From assembly GCA_964647255.1 (NCBI GenBank), contig CAZYGI010000001.1, positions 131,575-195,574 on the forward strand: DNA of 64,000 nt, written 5' to 3'. The notes below the pieces were generated by a model. That model was not told the DNA's origin. It did not search any database and worked only from the letters and a program-made list of their open reading frames with translations. Position 1 is the stretch's first letter. Each line of letters starts with the position of its first letter. A program made the translations under genes and the position numbers. Source of the DNA: CAWJEL01 sp964647255. Lineage in GTDB: Bacteria > Chloroflexota > Anaerolineae > CG2-30-64-16. Of this stretch, positions 1 through 8,153 are shown piece by piece.

Positions 1-2840
1 GATGCGTCCCGCACCACGGAGCCGATCGGGAAGGCGTAGGGCAGAGGGCTGTCGAGGGTCAGCCGCCACGCGTCGCCGTACTGAACCGCCGCCAGCTTGC
101 GCCAGGCCCGCGTTGTCCCGTTGGTGTGAAGGATGAGCAGCATGTCGCCGACGCGGTAGAAGCACGGGGTGCTGACCTTCAATTGCGTGCCGCTGGCATA
201 CGCCTCGGTCAGCGCCCCGGCGGCGAGCGGCGATTCGAGCCAGACGCCAGCGCCGACCAGGTTGTCGGCGACCGTGGTGTGCAGGAAACGGCCCCACGTC
301 AACGGCTCCGACATGCTGCCGGTCTTGCCCAGCCAGACGCCGCTGCCCGCGGTGTCCGCCCGGTTGTGTGCGATCACGGAGTTGGTCACGCTGAACGCGT
401 TGCTGCTGGCGATGGCAAGGCCGCCGCCCACGCCGGTCATCCCCGCGTTCTTCGCCGCGATGTTGCCCACGACCGTGTTGGCATCGAGCCGCGCCGCATA
501 GCTCGGCCCCAGGTAAATCCCGCCGCCCGTGCCCGCGCCGCCCTGGCTGCCCAGGTTGTCCGCGATCAGATTGTGCGTCACGGTGAAGACGTCGGTCGAA
601 TTCATCGTATTGCGCGCCACGTACAGACCGCCGCCCCGGCCGGCGCCCGAGACGCTGGCGATATTACCCTGCACGGTGTTGCCGGAGAAGACCGTCGGGC
701 CGCTGAGGTCGGCCGCGCGCAGCCCCAGGCCGATCGTCGCGCCGCCCCCGCTGCCCCCGCCCGCTGTGGCCGCGGTGTTGCCCCGGAGGGTGTTTTGGGA
801 TGCCGTCACCTTGCCGCTGGCGCAGAGGCCGCCGCCCCCGCCGCCCGCGGCCGCTGTGCCGGCGATGTTGTCCTGGATCGTGTTGCCCGTGAAGGAAACG
901 GATGGGCCGCCGCTGTACACGTCGGCATAGAGGGCGACCCCGCCGCAGTAGCCCGCCTGGGCCGTGGCGCCGGTGTTGCCGCGGAAGGTGTTGCCGCTGA
1001 TCGTCGCATCGGCGCCGAACAGCTCGAGGCCGCCCGCGCCGCTTTTCCACCCCAACGTGTTGGCCGCGGCGGTGCTGCCCGTGTTGCCGGTCACGGTGTT
1101 GCCGGTCAGCGTCGCCACGGCCCGGACGGACAGGGTCACGTGGTCGAAGCTCAGCCCGCCGCCGACCCCCTGATCCGCGGTGCTGGCGACGTTGTTCTGG
1201 ATCGTGTTGTCGCGCAGGGTCAGGACGCCGCTGTCCGCGTAGAACCCGCCGCCGAAGCCGTATTTCCCCTTGCTGGCCGTGTTCGCGGCCAGGACGTTGT
1301 TGCTCAACACCGCCGTCACGCCACTGGCAAAGATACCGCCGCCCAGGCCCGTGAAGCCCTGGCTGCCGGTGTTGCCCTGCACCGTGTTACCGGCCAGCGT
1401 CACCGTCCCGCGCGGCGTCTGGGCCGAGATCTCGATGCCACCGCCGAAGCCGTAGCCGGTGCGGTTGGCGATATTGTCGCGCACGGTGTTGCCTGTCAGC
1501 ACCGTGTCGAAAGGCTCGTTCAAGGAGATGCCGCCGCCCCGGCTGAGGTCGTTGACCGCGGAATCTGCCGCGACAGTGGCGCCGCCGATGTTGCCCTGGA
1601 TCGTGTTGCCGGTCAGCGTCGCCTTGACCCGCCACAGCTCAACCCCGCCGCCACGGCAGAGGGCCATGATGGGCGCGGTGTTGCCGCAGGCGGCATTGCC
1701 CTGGACGGTGTTGTCCGTCAGCGTGACCGTCGCGGTGCGGATGTTGAGGTCCGAGACGGCGTAGAAGCCGCCGCCGTCGCCGGTGGTGGCCGTCGCCGCG
1801 GTGTTGCCGGTCAGGCGGTTGCCCGTGACGGTCGCGTGGGTGTCGCGCAGGAAGACGCCGCCGCCGCTGCCCCAGCCGGCCGCGCTGGCGCGGTTGTCCT
1901 GGACCGTGTTATCCGTGAAGGTGAGCTCGCTGCCGTCGGCCCGGAGCCCGCCGCCGTAGCCCGCCGCGCCCGCCGCCGTGGTCGCGGTGTTGCCGGCGAG
2001 CGTGTTGCCGGACAGGGACGCGGCGGCCGTGTCCAGGTGGACGCCGCCGCCCCAGCCGCCGCCCGCAGTGCTGGCGGTGTTGTTCCGAATGGTGTTGCCG
2101 GAGAGGACTACGGGGCCGCCCCAGCCGGGATAGTTCTTGACCAGGACGCCGCCGCCGTTGCCGTTGCCGCCCCCGCTGGCGCGGTTGTTCTCGACGGTGC
2201 ACCCGTCCAGCGTCAACGTGCTGAACAGGGCCGCCAGCCCGCCGCCGTAGCCCGCCGCCGCGGTGCTGGCCGTGTTGTTGGTGATCGCGCAGTTGTGGAA
2301 CGTCGCCTGGGCGAGGAAGACATAGACGCCCCCGCCGGCCGCCAGGGTCGCGCCGCCATAACCGCCCAGCCCGGTCGCGTCCCCGCCGGTGATCCGCAGA
2401 CCCTCGACGGTAGCTGCCGGGGCGGTTGTCACCGTGCCGGAGATGACCAGCCCCCGGCCCAACCCTTGCGCGTCGATCGTGGTGAGGTTGGCGGATGGGT
2501 TCGGCGTGTTCCAGTTCGCGGTCGTGAAGCCCCCGCGGACCGTCGCTTTCTTGTCCAGAAAGACGACCTGCTTGATGCCCGCACGCGTAGTGACGCCGGT
2601 GTACGTGCCGGCCGCCACACGGATTTCATCCCCGGCAGCCGCGGCGTCCACCGCGGCCTGGATCGCCGCGTAGCACGGGCTGGCGCCGCCGCAGTTGCCG
2701 GCCGGAGCGACGTAGCGCACGGTGGCAGCCGACCCCCATCCCGCCGCGGCCCGTGATCCCATCACGCCGGTTGCCAGCGTCAACGCAAAACCGACGGCCA
2801 ACGCAAAGGCAGCGCCCATACGACTGAAACGATGATTCAT
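1..2840 (-). CDS. Secreted right-handed beta-helix repeat protein, C-terminus beyond the window
   Basis: The frame is open from an ATG at 2840, preceded by an AGGAGG ribosome site, to the window edge (about 946 residues, no stop). Residues 1-35 form a signal peptide (MNHRFSRMGAAFALAVGFAL). The start of the mature part reads VRYVAPAGNC...CYAAIQAAVDAAAAGDEIRVAAGTY, the usual opening of secreted parallel beta-helix proteins. From about residue 130 there are some twenty repeats of the type GGGxxxxxxxxxTLTGNTVxGNTAS, rich in Gly, Asn and Thr, matching PbH1-type coils. It is probably an exported surface or adhesive protein; no catalytic residues can be assigned. The long plus-strand frame over it is an antisense shadow caused by the repeat codon bias. 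Confidence 0.88.
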   Translation of the reverse strand, partial: MNHRFSRMGAAFALAVGFALTLATGVMGSRAAAGWGSAATVRYVAPAGNCGGASPCYAAIQAAVDAAAAGDEIRVAAGTYTGVTTRAGIKQVVFLDKKATVRGGFTTANWNTPNPSANLTTIDAQGLGRGLVISGTVTTAPAATVEGLRITGGDATGLGGYGGATLAAGGGVYVFLAQATFHNCAITNNTASTAAAGYGGGLAALFSTLTLDGCTVENNRASGGGNGNGGGVLVKNYPGWGGPVVLSGNTIRNNTASTAGGGWGGGVHLDTAAASLSGNTLAGNTATTAAGAAGYGGGLRADGSELTFTDNTVQDNRASAAGWGSGGGVFLRDTHATVTGNRLTGNTAATATTGDGGGFYAVSDLNIRTATVTLTDNTVQGNAACGNTAPIMALCRGGGVELWRVKATLTGNTIQGNIGGATVAADSAVNDLSRGGGISLNEPFDTVLTGNTVRDNIANRTGYGFGGGIEISAQTPRGTVTLAGNTVQGNTGSQGFTGLGGGIFASGVTAVLSNNVLAANTASKGKYGFGGGFYADSGVLTLRDNTIQNNVASTADQGVGGGLSFDHVTLSVRAVATLTGNTVTGNTGSTAAANTLGWKSGAGGLELFGADATISGNTFRGNTGATAQAGYCGGVALYADVYSGGPSVSFTGNTIQDNIAGTAAAGGGGGGLCASGKVTASQNTLRGNTAATAGGGSGGGATIGLGLRAADLSGPTVFSGNTVQGNIASVSGAGRGGGLYVARNTMNSTDVFTVTHNLIADNLGSQGGAGTGGGIYLGPSYAARLDANTVVGNIAAKNAGMTGVGGGLAIASSNAFSVTNSVIAHNRADTAGSGVWLGKTGSMSEPLTWGRFLHTTVADNLVGAGVWLESPLAAGALTEAYASGTQLKVSTPCFYRVGDMLLILHTNGTTRAWRKLAAVQYGDAWRLTLDSPLPYAFPIGSVVRDA

Positions 2841-2925
2841 CGTGGCCTCCTGCGGAACCGCCCAATGAGCCGCCGAACGCATCACCGAACGCATCACCGA
2901 ATGAATTCGGCGGCTGCTATGCCAA

Positions 2926-3009
2926 ACCCGTTGAAACGGGTGCGCCCCACGGCGCCGCGCCAACCTGTTTGAACAGGTTTGGCATACCAGGCATCGGTTT
3001 CAACCGATG
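2926..3009. repeat. Three tandem short palindromes with 2-nt centres
   Basis: Three hairpins follow each other between the beta-helix gene and the toxin-antitoxin region. 2926-2941 has 7-bp arms around GA, 2962-2979 has 8-bp arms around TG, and 2992-3009 has 8-bp arms around TC. All have perfect arms and a centre of the form GTT-NN-AAC, but the outer arm sequences differ. They are too short and T-poor for efficient terminators and look like dispersed repeat units. Confidence 0.8.
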
Positions 3010-3037
3010 AACGCACCGCCGAACGCACGGTGGCGTC

Positions 3038-3170
3038 TCAGCCTACCCGTTGCCCCGCCCGCGCCAGGTTGAGCGCCAGCAGCCGCCCCAGGATCTCGTC
3101 GTCAGACAGATCTTGCGGCCAGCCGTACGCGGCAAGCATGGCCGCGTACGGCACCCGGTGCACGAAGTGC
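3038..3170 (-). pseudogene. Remnant of a second MmeI-like methyltransferase C-terminus
   Basis: The minus-strand translation over this stretch ends AAMLAAYGWPQDLSDDEILG then RLLALNLARAGQ, nearly the same as the C-terminus of the intact enzyme at 3681-6542 (AAVLAAYGWPADLTDDEILA then RLLALNLERVGK). Upstream of about 3170 the reading frame no longer resembles the enzyme. Only about 40 codons of the tail survive, with no start or catalytic part. It is therefore read as the leftover of a duplicated or earlier copy, not as a small gene. The 450-base gap 2841-3291 holds only this remnant and the three palindromes. Confidence 0.7.
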
Positions 3171-3291
3171 AGCCAGGTCGAGCCATGTGGGCCGGTTATT
3201 GCTCCAAATGGCTTACGCTTCTGATGGGCGATCACCGTCGCTAGACATCTGACCCGGTCTGGTATATGATGTCGTCCGGAGGTCATAGCCC

Positions 3292-3540
3292 ATGAAGGCA
3301 GATCCTTTGCTCGATCGTATCGTTATCAATCCGCGCGTGCTGGTCGGTAAACCGATCGTGCGCGGCACGCGTCTGACGGTGGAGTACATCCTCAACTTGT
3401 TGGCGCATGGCGCGACTGAGGCTGAGATTCTGGCGGAATATGATGGCCTCACACGCGCTGATCTTCAGGCCTGCCTGTTGTTTGCGGCCCAATCTCTGCA
3501 AAGCACCCTCTTCATGCCCCTGACGATGGAGCCTGCCTGA
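3292..3540 (+). CDS. DUF433 antitoxin-like protein
   Basis: This is an 82-residue protein whose sequence DRIVINPRVLVGKPIVRGTR, then LTVEYILNLLAHGATEAEIL, is typical of the DUF433 family (a small helix-turn-helix of VapB-like antitoxins). The motif NPxVxxGKPxIRGTR is complete, and an AGGxxxTAG ribosome-like stretch precedes the ATG. DUF433 genes normally pair with a DUF5615 (PIN-like) toxin directly downstream. Here the ATG of the next frame overlaps this stop by ATGA, but the downstream toxin is gutted (see 3540-3662). The antitoxin itself looks intact and may be an orphan. Confidence 0.85.
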   Translation: MKADPLLDRIVINPRVLVGKPIVRGTRLTVEYILNLLAHGATEAEILAEYDGLTRADLQACLLFAAQSLQSTLFMPLTMEPA

Positions 3541-3662
3541 TGCGTTTCCTGGTGGCGGTCAAGATTGACGTCCTGCGCCAGTTACTTGCCAGCTACGCGG
3601 ATCGGCTGGTTGATCAATACGTTGTGGTGACAGAGACGCGCGTGCGTTTTGCCGCCCGGTAG
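3540..3662 (+). pseudogene. Internally deleted DUF5615 (PIN-like) toxin
   Basis: The frame starts at the ATGA overlap with the DUF433 gene and has 40 codons: MRFLVAVKIDVLRQLLASYA, then DRLVDQYVVVTETRVRFAAR. The first five residues match the start of DUF5615 proteins (MRFLVDExLP). The rest matches their C-terminal strand and tail (FVVVTExRVRxR). Full-length members are about 110-120 residues, so the central part with the acidic catalytic residues is missing and the ends are joined in frame. It is probably an inactivated toxin. Confidence 0.65.
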
Positions 3663-3680
3663 CGCATTCCCTCAGTTCAT

Positions 3681-6542
3681 CTATTTCCCCACCCGTTCCA
3701 GGTTCAGCGCCAGCAGCCGCGCCAGGATCTCATCGTCCGTCAAATCTGCCGGCCAGCCGTACGCGGCGAGCACGGCCGCGTCGAGCGCGCGGTGCGCCAG
3801 ATCAAGCCAGGCCGGCCGCGCGTTGTAGAGCGCGGTGAGGGTGCGCTGCTTGCGCTCGGCTTCGGATGCGCCGGCCGGGTTCAACCACGCATCGCGCTTC
3901 GCGACCAGCTCCGCTGCAGCCGCGGCGATGGCGCGCACCCGCGGGTCACCCGCCGGCTCGCGGCCGGGCGGCCAGGGGAAGGGGAAGGTCTCGAAGGTCA
4001 TGGTCTGAGAGTACCGGAAACCGCTTTCAGCTTCGCGGAGTTGTGTACCAGTTCCCCGTGCCCAAAGCTCGTGAACCTTTGAGTGCAAAACACCCATGAA
4101 GTAATCGTCTTCACGTGCGAAAATGACCACTTGTCCATCGGGAAGCGTCGTTGCGTCCAGGTACACAAACAACCTATGCTTTGCCACCCGCGGAGTAGCG
4201 ATGTAGCGAGATAGGGGCGCTATTGCTGCTCGCAGATCGGGTGCTGCCCGCCCATGAATCCACCAGTGCGCTCTCTCTCGGTCGTTGCGCACCTTGCCTC
4301 GCTCTGGTTTCACGTTCGCTTTCACGTATTCGTATGGTCTTTCGTACAGCGCAGCTTCCATCTCAGTCATGTCAACGCCGAAGTCGATGATGAACATATT
4401 GCGGGGACGCTGAGTAATATCAAGACCATTCACCCAAGGCCGAATAACCTGACGATTGCTTCTACCATTTGGGTTCAATGGTTCTGCCATCATCTCTGCT
4501 GCCATCTGACTCGAAATGTCGAACTTGCCTTTCTTGGTATCACCTATGAAGGCAATGTTCGCGTTCTCGGATAGCACATGGGCATTCGTTAAATCCGCTG
4601 CTGAAGTCAAGTCCGCATTGATATCGGTCACAGGTAGGTTGTTGAGGCTTTTCTTGCCCTCAGAGCCATCATCAAATGCGACCATCGCAACGTGCACGGC
4701 TGCGCCATCCAGCACCCAATTCCGATCCGACTGCGCCCAGAAGATGTCGCCGGTCTCCTTGATCCGCTCCAATACCTTGCGGTTTGCGCCGCCGCGGATC
4801 GCCTGCGTCGCCAGCAGCCCGGCCCGCTTCGCCTTCCCCGCGGCGATCTGCGCCCGCGTCTTCTCGAACCAGTAGCACACCAGGTCGGCGAACGCCGGGA
4901 CGCGGCCCTCGTAGAGCTTGAACAGCGCGTCAACGTACGCGTCGCCCAACTCTTTGCGAATCTTGTTCCCGCCCAAAAACGGCGGGTTCCCGATGATCAC
5001 GTCCGCCGCGGGCCAGTCGGGTTCGACCGGCGAAGACCCTAAAGGTTTTGGAAAACCTTTAGGGTCTGCCATCGCCAGGATCGCGTCCATCTGTCGGATC
5101 GCGTCCAGAGGCTTAAGGATCGGCTCGGCCGGGACGCCGTAGCCGTTCTCGCGGAACCACTGGATGTAGCCGATCCAGATGGTGGCCTGCGCCAACTCGC
5201 GGGCGTAGAGGTTGATCTCGATGCCGTGGAGCTGCTCCGGCGAGACCAGCGGCAGCGCGCGGCTGTCGCCCAGGCTCACGGCCAGGTTGATGACCTCCTG
5301 CTCCAGGTCGAGCAGCGCGCGCAGGCTGATGTAGAGGAAATTTCCGCTGCCGCACGCGGCGTCGAGCACCTGCACCGCGGCCAGCTCGGCGCGAAAGCCG
5401 CGCAGCACGCCGAACAGCTCCGCCTCGATCTTCGCCAGTTGCCGGGTCTTCTGCGGCGATGGCTTGCTCCCGGCGATCAGCTCGCGCTTTTGGGCCTTGA
5501 CCTTGACCTCAGCCTTGACCTCCTCCCACCGCCGGCGCAGCGGCGCCATCAGCACCGGCTCGACGATCAGGAGGATATCGTCCTTGCCGGTGTAGTGCGC
5601 GCCGAGCTGCGAGCGTTTGCCGGGGTCCAGGCTGCGTTCGAACAGGGTGCCGAGCACGGAGGGTTCGATGGCGGCCCAGTCCAGCCCGCTCACCTCGGCC
5701 AGGATGCGCAGCCCGTCCGCGTCGAGCTCCAGCGCCGTGTCATCCTCGAACAGCCCGCCGTCCACGTGCGGCACATCTTCGACGCCGAACGAGCCGCCGG
5801 TCGCCATCGCCGCGAAGAGCTGGCGCACCTGGCTGGTGAACGCGGCCGGTGAGCGGTGCGGCTTGGTGGCCAGCCGGGTGAAGAGCTTGTTCGGCAGGAT
5901 GCCCGCGTCCTCGGCGAAGAGGCAGAAGAGCAGCCGGATCAGGAAATGGGCGCTGGCGTGGGGGTCGTGCCCGCGAGCGCGCAGCAGCGCAGCCAATCGG
6001 GCGAAGTGCGTCGCGGCTTCCTCCGTCACCTGCTCCGGCGTCCTGGCATCGCGCAGCGCGTCCGGGTCGGTGAACGCCTGGCGCAGGATCGCCAGCTTGT
6101 CGGGGATCAGCAGGTCGTCCAGGCTCAGCTCGTAGACGCGCTTGACGGTGTTGGTGAAATTGGTGTGGATGAGGATGCGCTGCATATCGGAGACGATCAG
6201 CAGCGGCGGGTTCAGCAACGATTCGCGGTACTGCAGGAGCTGGCGGTAGGCCCGGTCCAGGTCGGCGTGCCCGCCCTTGTACTCCCAGGCGAAGTAGCCC
6301 ATCTTCCAGACGTCGGCGAAGCCCTGGGTGAGGATTGGCAACTTCCGGGAAGTTGCCAACCCTGATTTGAGCGCGCCGGCCTCGAAGGTGTACCAGCGGC
6401 CGGCCGGGTCGGCCTCGGTCGGGGTCGGCTGGCCGAGCAGCGCGCACAGGTCGTTGAAGTGCGACTGGCTAGCCGAGCGCTCCTTGAGCGCCGCGTGGCG
6501 CCATTTGGCGACGAAGTCTTGAGGGGTAAGCGTGTGTGTCAT
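3681..6542 (-). CDS. MmeI-like (type IIL) fused restriction endonuclease / DNA adenine methyltransferase
   Basis: This is one 953-residue polypeptide. An N-terminal nuclease domain carries D77, E87 and K89 (GFADVWKMGYFAWEYKG), with the same D-X9-E-X-K spacing as MmeI. A gamma-class methyltransferase follows: motif I DAACGSGNF near residue 392 and catalytic NPPFLGG near 520. A target-recognition region and the C-terminal tail come last. Such enzymes cut and methylate DNA by themselves, modifying one strand. The gene stands alone, as is usual for the family. Two palindromic elements are inserted in frame (6335-6359 and 5034-5067), adding about 20 residues to the usual length of about 920, in the linker before the nuclease motif and just before motif IV. 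Both catalytic centres remain intact. Confidence 0.85.
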   Translation of the reverse strand: MTHTLTPQDFVAKWRHAALKERSASQSHFNDLCALLGQPTPTEADPAGRWYTFEAGALKSGLATSRKLPILTQGFADVWKMGYFAWEYKGGHADLDRAYRQLLQYRESLLNPPLLIVSDMQRILIHTNFTNTVKRVYELSLDDLLIPDKLAILRQAFTDPDALRDARTPEQVTEEAATHFARLAALLRARGHDPHASAHFLIRLLFCLFAEDAGILPNKLFTRLATKPHRSPAAFTSQVRQLFAAMATGGSFGVEDVPHVDGGLFEDDTALELDADGLRILAEVSGLDWAAIEPSVLGTLFERSLDPGKRSQLGAHYTGKDDILLIVEPVLMAPLRRRWEEVKAEVKVKAQKRELIAGSKPSPQKTRQLAKIEAELFGVLRGFRAELAAVQVLDAACGSGNFLYISLRALLDLEQEVINLAVSLGDSRALPLVSPEQLHGIEINLYARELAQATIWIGYIQWFRENGYGVPAEPILKPLDAIRQMDAILAMADPKGFPKPLGSSPVEPDWPAADVIIGNPPFLGGNKIRKELGDAYVDALFKLYEGRVPAFADLVCYWFEKTRAQIAAGKAKRAGLLATQAIRGGANRKVLERIKETGDIFWAQSDRNWVLDGAAVHVAMVAFDDGSEGKKSLNNLPVTDINADLTSAADLTNAHVLSENANIAFIGDTKKGKFDISSQMAAEMMAEPLNPNGRSNRQVIRPWVNGLDITQRPRNMFIIDFGVDMTEMEAALYERPYEYVKANVKPERGKVRNDRERAHWWIHGRAAPDLRAAIAPLSRYIATPRVAKHRLFVYLDATTLPDGQVVIFAREDDYFMGVLHSKVHELWARGTGTQLREAESGFRYSQTMTFETFPFPWPPGREPAGDPRVRAIAAAAAELVAKRDAWLNPAGASEAERKQRTLTALYNARPAWLDLAHRALDAAVLAAYGWPADLTDDEILARLLALNLERVGK
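5034..5067. repeat. 34-nt perfect palindrome inserted in frame in the MmeI-like gene
   Basis: Two 16-nt arms pair perfectly around a GG centre. The element encodes DPKGFPKPLGS on the minus strand, between the helical region and the methyltransferase NPPF motif. The arms carry CCTAAAGGTTTT and its complement. Confidence 0.85.
6335..6359. repeat. 25-nt palindrome inserted in frame in the MmeI-like gene
   Basis: Perfect 12-nt arms (TTGGCAACTTCC and its complement) surround one G. It encodes part of GLATSRKLPI, immediately upstream of the nuclease motif GFADVWK. Confidence 0.8.
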
Positions 6543-6642
6543 GGCATTGTACGGTGTCGCGTGCTGCGATCGAATTCATGGGCCATTATAGGCGGGCCGC
6601 GCGGTTTCTGCAATCGGGTTGGACCGGATGGCGCCGGCGGGA

Positions 6643-8136
6643 CTAACTCCGGCGCAGCCCCTTCGGGTAACGGCTTTTCACGCGCCCGTCCGTGCGTTTG
6701 CCCCAACCCATCGGGAATCCGTCCACGGCGACCAGCGTCCAACCGTCTTCGCCGGGGCTTGTCAGCGTCTCCCCGCGCAGGTAGGCGGCCAGTTCGGCTG
6801 CGGCCGCAGGCAGGTCAAGGACTCGACGGGCATCCTCTGGCCGAAGCCCCAGCGCCAGCGCGTGCGACGGTTCGAACCGATCGCCCTTGAGCGTCCCCAG
6901 CCACCAGCCGGGATGCAGGTAGCGCAGGGCGGTCAGATCGGGCATACCTGCGGGCAGGGCATACAGGTAGGAGCCGACCAATGCCAGTTGTTCCACCGTG
7001 GGTTCACCGGTCAAATGTGCGGCGCAGAAGTTGCGATAGGCCGCTTCGTCCGTCCGCGTGAGTTTCGCCGGTCGCCAGGCCTTGGGTGGTTGGTTGGCGG
7101 GCATGTCAGCCGCCCGTCCCAGCACGGCGACGAAATGCCCCTCGCCCGGTGCCAGGTGCGGCCACAGGCGGACGGTGCGCGCCAGGGCAGGTGCAAGACC
7201 CGCCCCTACGGAAATCCAATCGGGCCGGCCGGGCGAGAAGCCTGGGCGCTGCGGCGGCTTGATCAGCGCGAAGTCGGGGTGGTCCGCCAGGAAGCGCGCC
7301 ACCGTCCCCTCGTTTTCCTCCGGGTTGAAGGTGCACGTCGAATAGACCAACCGGCCGCCGGGGCGCACCAGGCGCGCGGCTTGCTCGATGATGCCGGCCT
7401 GACGCAGCGCGCAACCGCGCACGAGCTCCGGCGCCCACTCGATCCGCGCGGCCTCGCCCTTGCGCATCATTCCCTCGCCCGAGCAGGGCGCGTCCACCAG
7501 CACCCGGTCGAAGAAGCCGGGAAACCGTTCGGCCAGCCGTTCCGGCGTCTCGTTGATGACGGCGGCGTTCGGCGCGCCCCAGCGCTCCAGGTTGCCGGCC
7601 AGCTCCCAGGCGCGCTTGGGGTGGATCTCGTTGGCGACCAGCAAGCCTCGGTTCCCCATCAGGCTGGCGATGTGAGTCGCCTTGCCGCCCGGCGCCGCCG
7701 CCAGGTCGAGCACGCGTTCGCCCGGCTGCGGATCGAGCAGCTCGGCCACGGCCATCGCGGACGGATCCTGGAGGTAGTAGAGGCCGGCGGCGTGGTAGGG
7801 GTGCTTGCCGGGACCTACCCCCCCGGCCCCCCTCCCTGCGAGGGAAGGGGGCGATGAACTCCCCTCCCCTTGCAGGGGAGGGGCTGGGGGTGAGGTGCGT
7901 TCGTCCACGACAAATCCGGCCGGGCACCACGGAACCGGCGACAAGTCGAATGGCGCGAGGTCGCGAAACATCTCCGGCTCGATCTTGAGCGTGTTCACCC
8001 GCAGCCCGACGCTGACCGGCGCGTCATAACTGGCGAGGAACGGCGGGAACTCGTCGCCGAGCAGCGCGGCCATGCGCGCCAGGAAGGGCGCGGGGATTGA
8101 CCAAGAAAGACCCTGTGTGGTCTGCGATCCTGCCAT
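6643..8136 (-). CDS. RNA cytosine-C5 methyltransferase, RsmB/RsmF (NOL1/NOP2/sun) family
   Basis: This is a 497-residue cytosolic enzyme that uses SAM to methylate C5 of cytosine in rRNA or tRNA. The SAM-binding motif DLAAAPGGKATHIA lies near residue 140. Both cysteines of the family are present: the motif IV cysteine in DAPCSGEGMMRK and the catalytic one in STCTFNPEENE. The C-terminal part resembles the RsmF tail domain (MGWGKRTDGRVKSRYPKGLR). Two in-frame insertions are visible. One of about 30 residues, rich in Pro and Gly, lies near residues 80-110 (7812-7899). A shorter one, VGAGLAPAL, lies near residue 315 (7185-7205). Neither disturbs a catalytic motif. It sits 17 bases downstream of the ggt stop on the same strand, but a functional link is not obvious. 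Confidence 0.87.
   Translation of the reverse strand: MAGSQTTQGLSWSIPAPFLARMAALLGDEFPPFLASYDAPVSVGLRVNTLKIEPEMFRDLAPFDLSPVPWCPAGFVVDERTSPPAPPLQGEGSSSPPSLAGRGAGGVGPGKHPYHAAGLYYLQDPSAMAVAELLDPQPGERVLDLAAAPGGKATHIASLMGNRGLLVANEIHPKRAWELAGNLERWGAPNAAVINETPERLAERFPGFFDRVLVDAPCSGEGMMRKGEAARIEWAPELVRGCALRQAGIIEQAARLVRPGGRLVYSTCTFNPEENEGTVARFLADHPDFALIKPPQRPGFSPGRPDWISVGAGLAPALARTVRLWPHLAPGEGHFVAVLGRAADMPANQPPKAWRPAKLTRTDEAAYRNFCAAHLTGEPTVEQLALVGSYLYALPAGMPDLTALRYLHPGWWLGTLKGDRFEPSHALALGLRPEDARRVLDLPAAAAELAAYLRGETLTSPGEDGWTLVAVDGFPMGWGKRTDGRVKSRYPKGLRRS
7185..7205. repeat. Imperfect palindrome (GGGCAGGT/ACCCGCCC) inside the RNA methyltransferase gene
   Basis: The arms GGGCAGGT and ACCCGCCC differ at one position and surround GCAAG. 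The flank CCTAC gives the word GTAGGGGCGGGT on the minus strand, related to the palindrome at 26194-26221. It is translated in frame as VGAGLAPAL. Confidence 0.65.
7812..7899. repeat. GC-rich double hairpin inserted in frame in the RNA methyltransferase gene
   Basis: Two neighbouring hairpins built of CCCCTCCCT-type words. The second is perfect (7861-7870 with 7874-7883, 3-nt loop). The insertion is translated in frame as a Pro/Gly/Ser-rich stretch (ERTSPPAPPLQGEGSSSPPS). Other frames read LTPSPSPARGG, a word familiar from repeat insertions in many bacterial proteins. Confidence 0.8.
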
Positions 8137-8153
8137 CAGCTATTCGCCATCTG

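Noticed and set aside
126..2756. A long plus-strand frame of 876 codons.
   Set aside because: It is the antisense of the Gly/Asn/Thr-rich beta-helix repeats. The minus-strand frame has a signal peptide and ribosome site, while the plus-strand product is an Arg/Ala/Gly/Val-rich shadow.
5226..5852. Plus-strand frames inside the MmeI-like gene (also 6619-7857 and 8946-10232).
   Set aside because: All lie antisense to proteins with clear catalytic motifs and consist of Arg/Ala/Gly/Gln-rich shadow sequence.
3681..6542. PglX/BREX or DISARM methyltransferase.
   Set aside because: No pglZ, brxC, drmA or drmB is near. The N-terminal D-X9-E-X-K nuclease points to the single-gene MmeI-like type.
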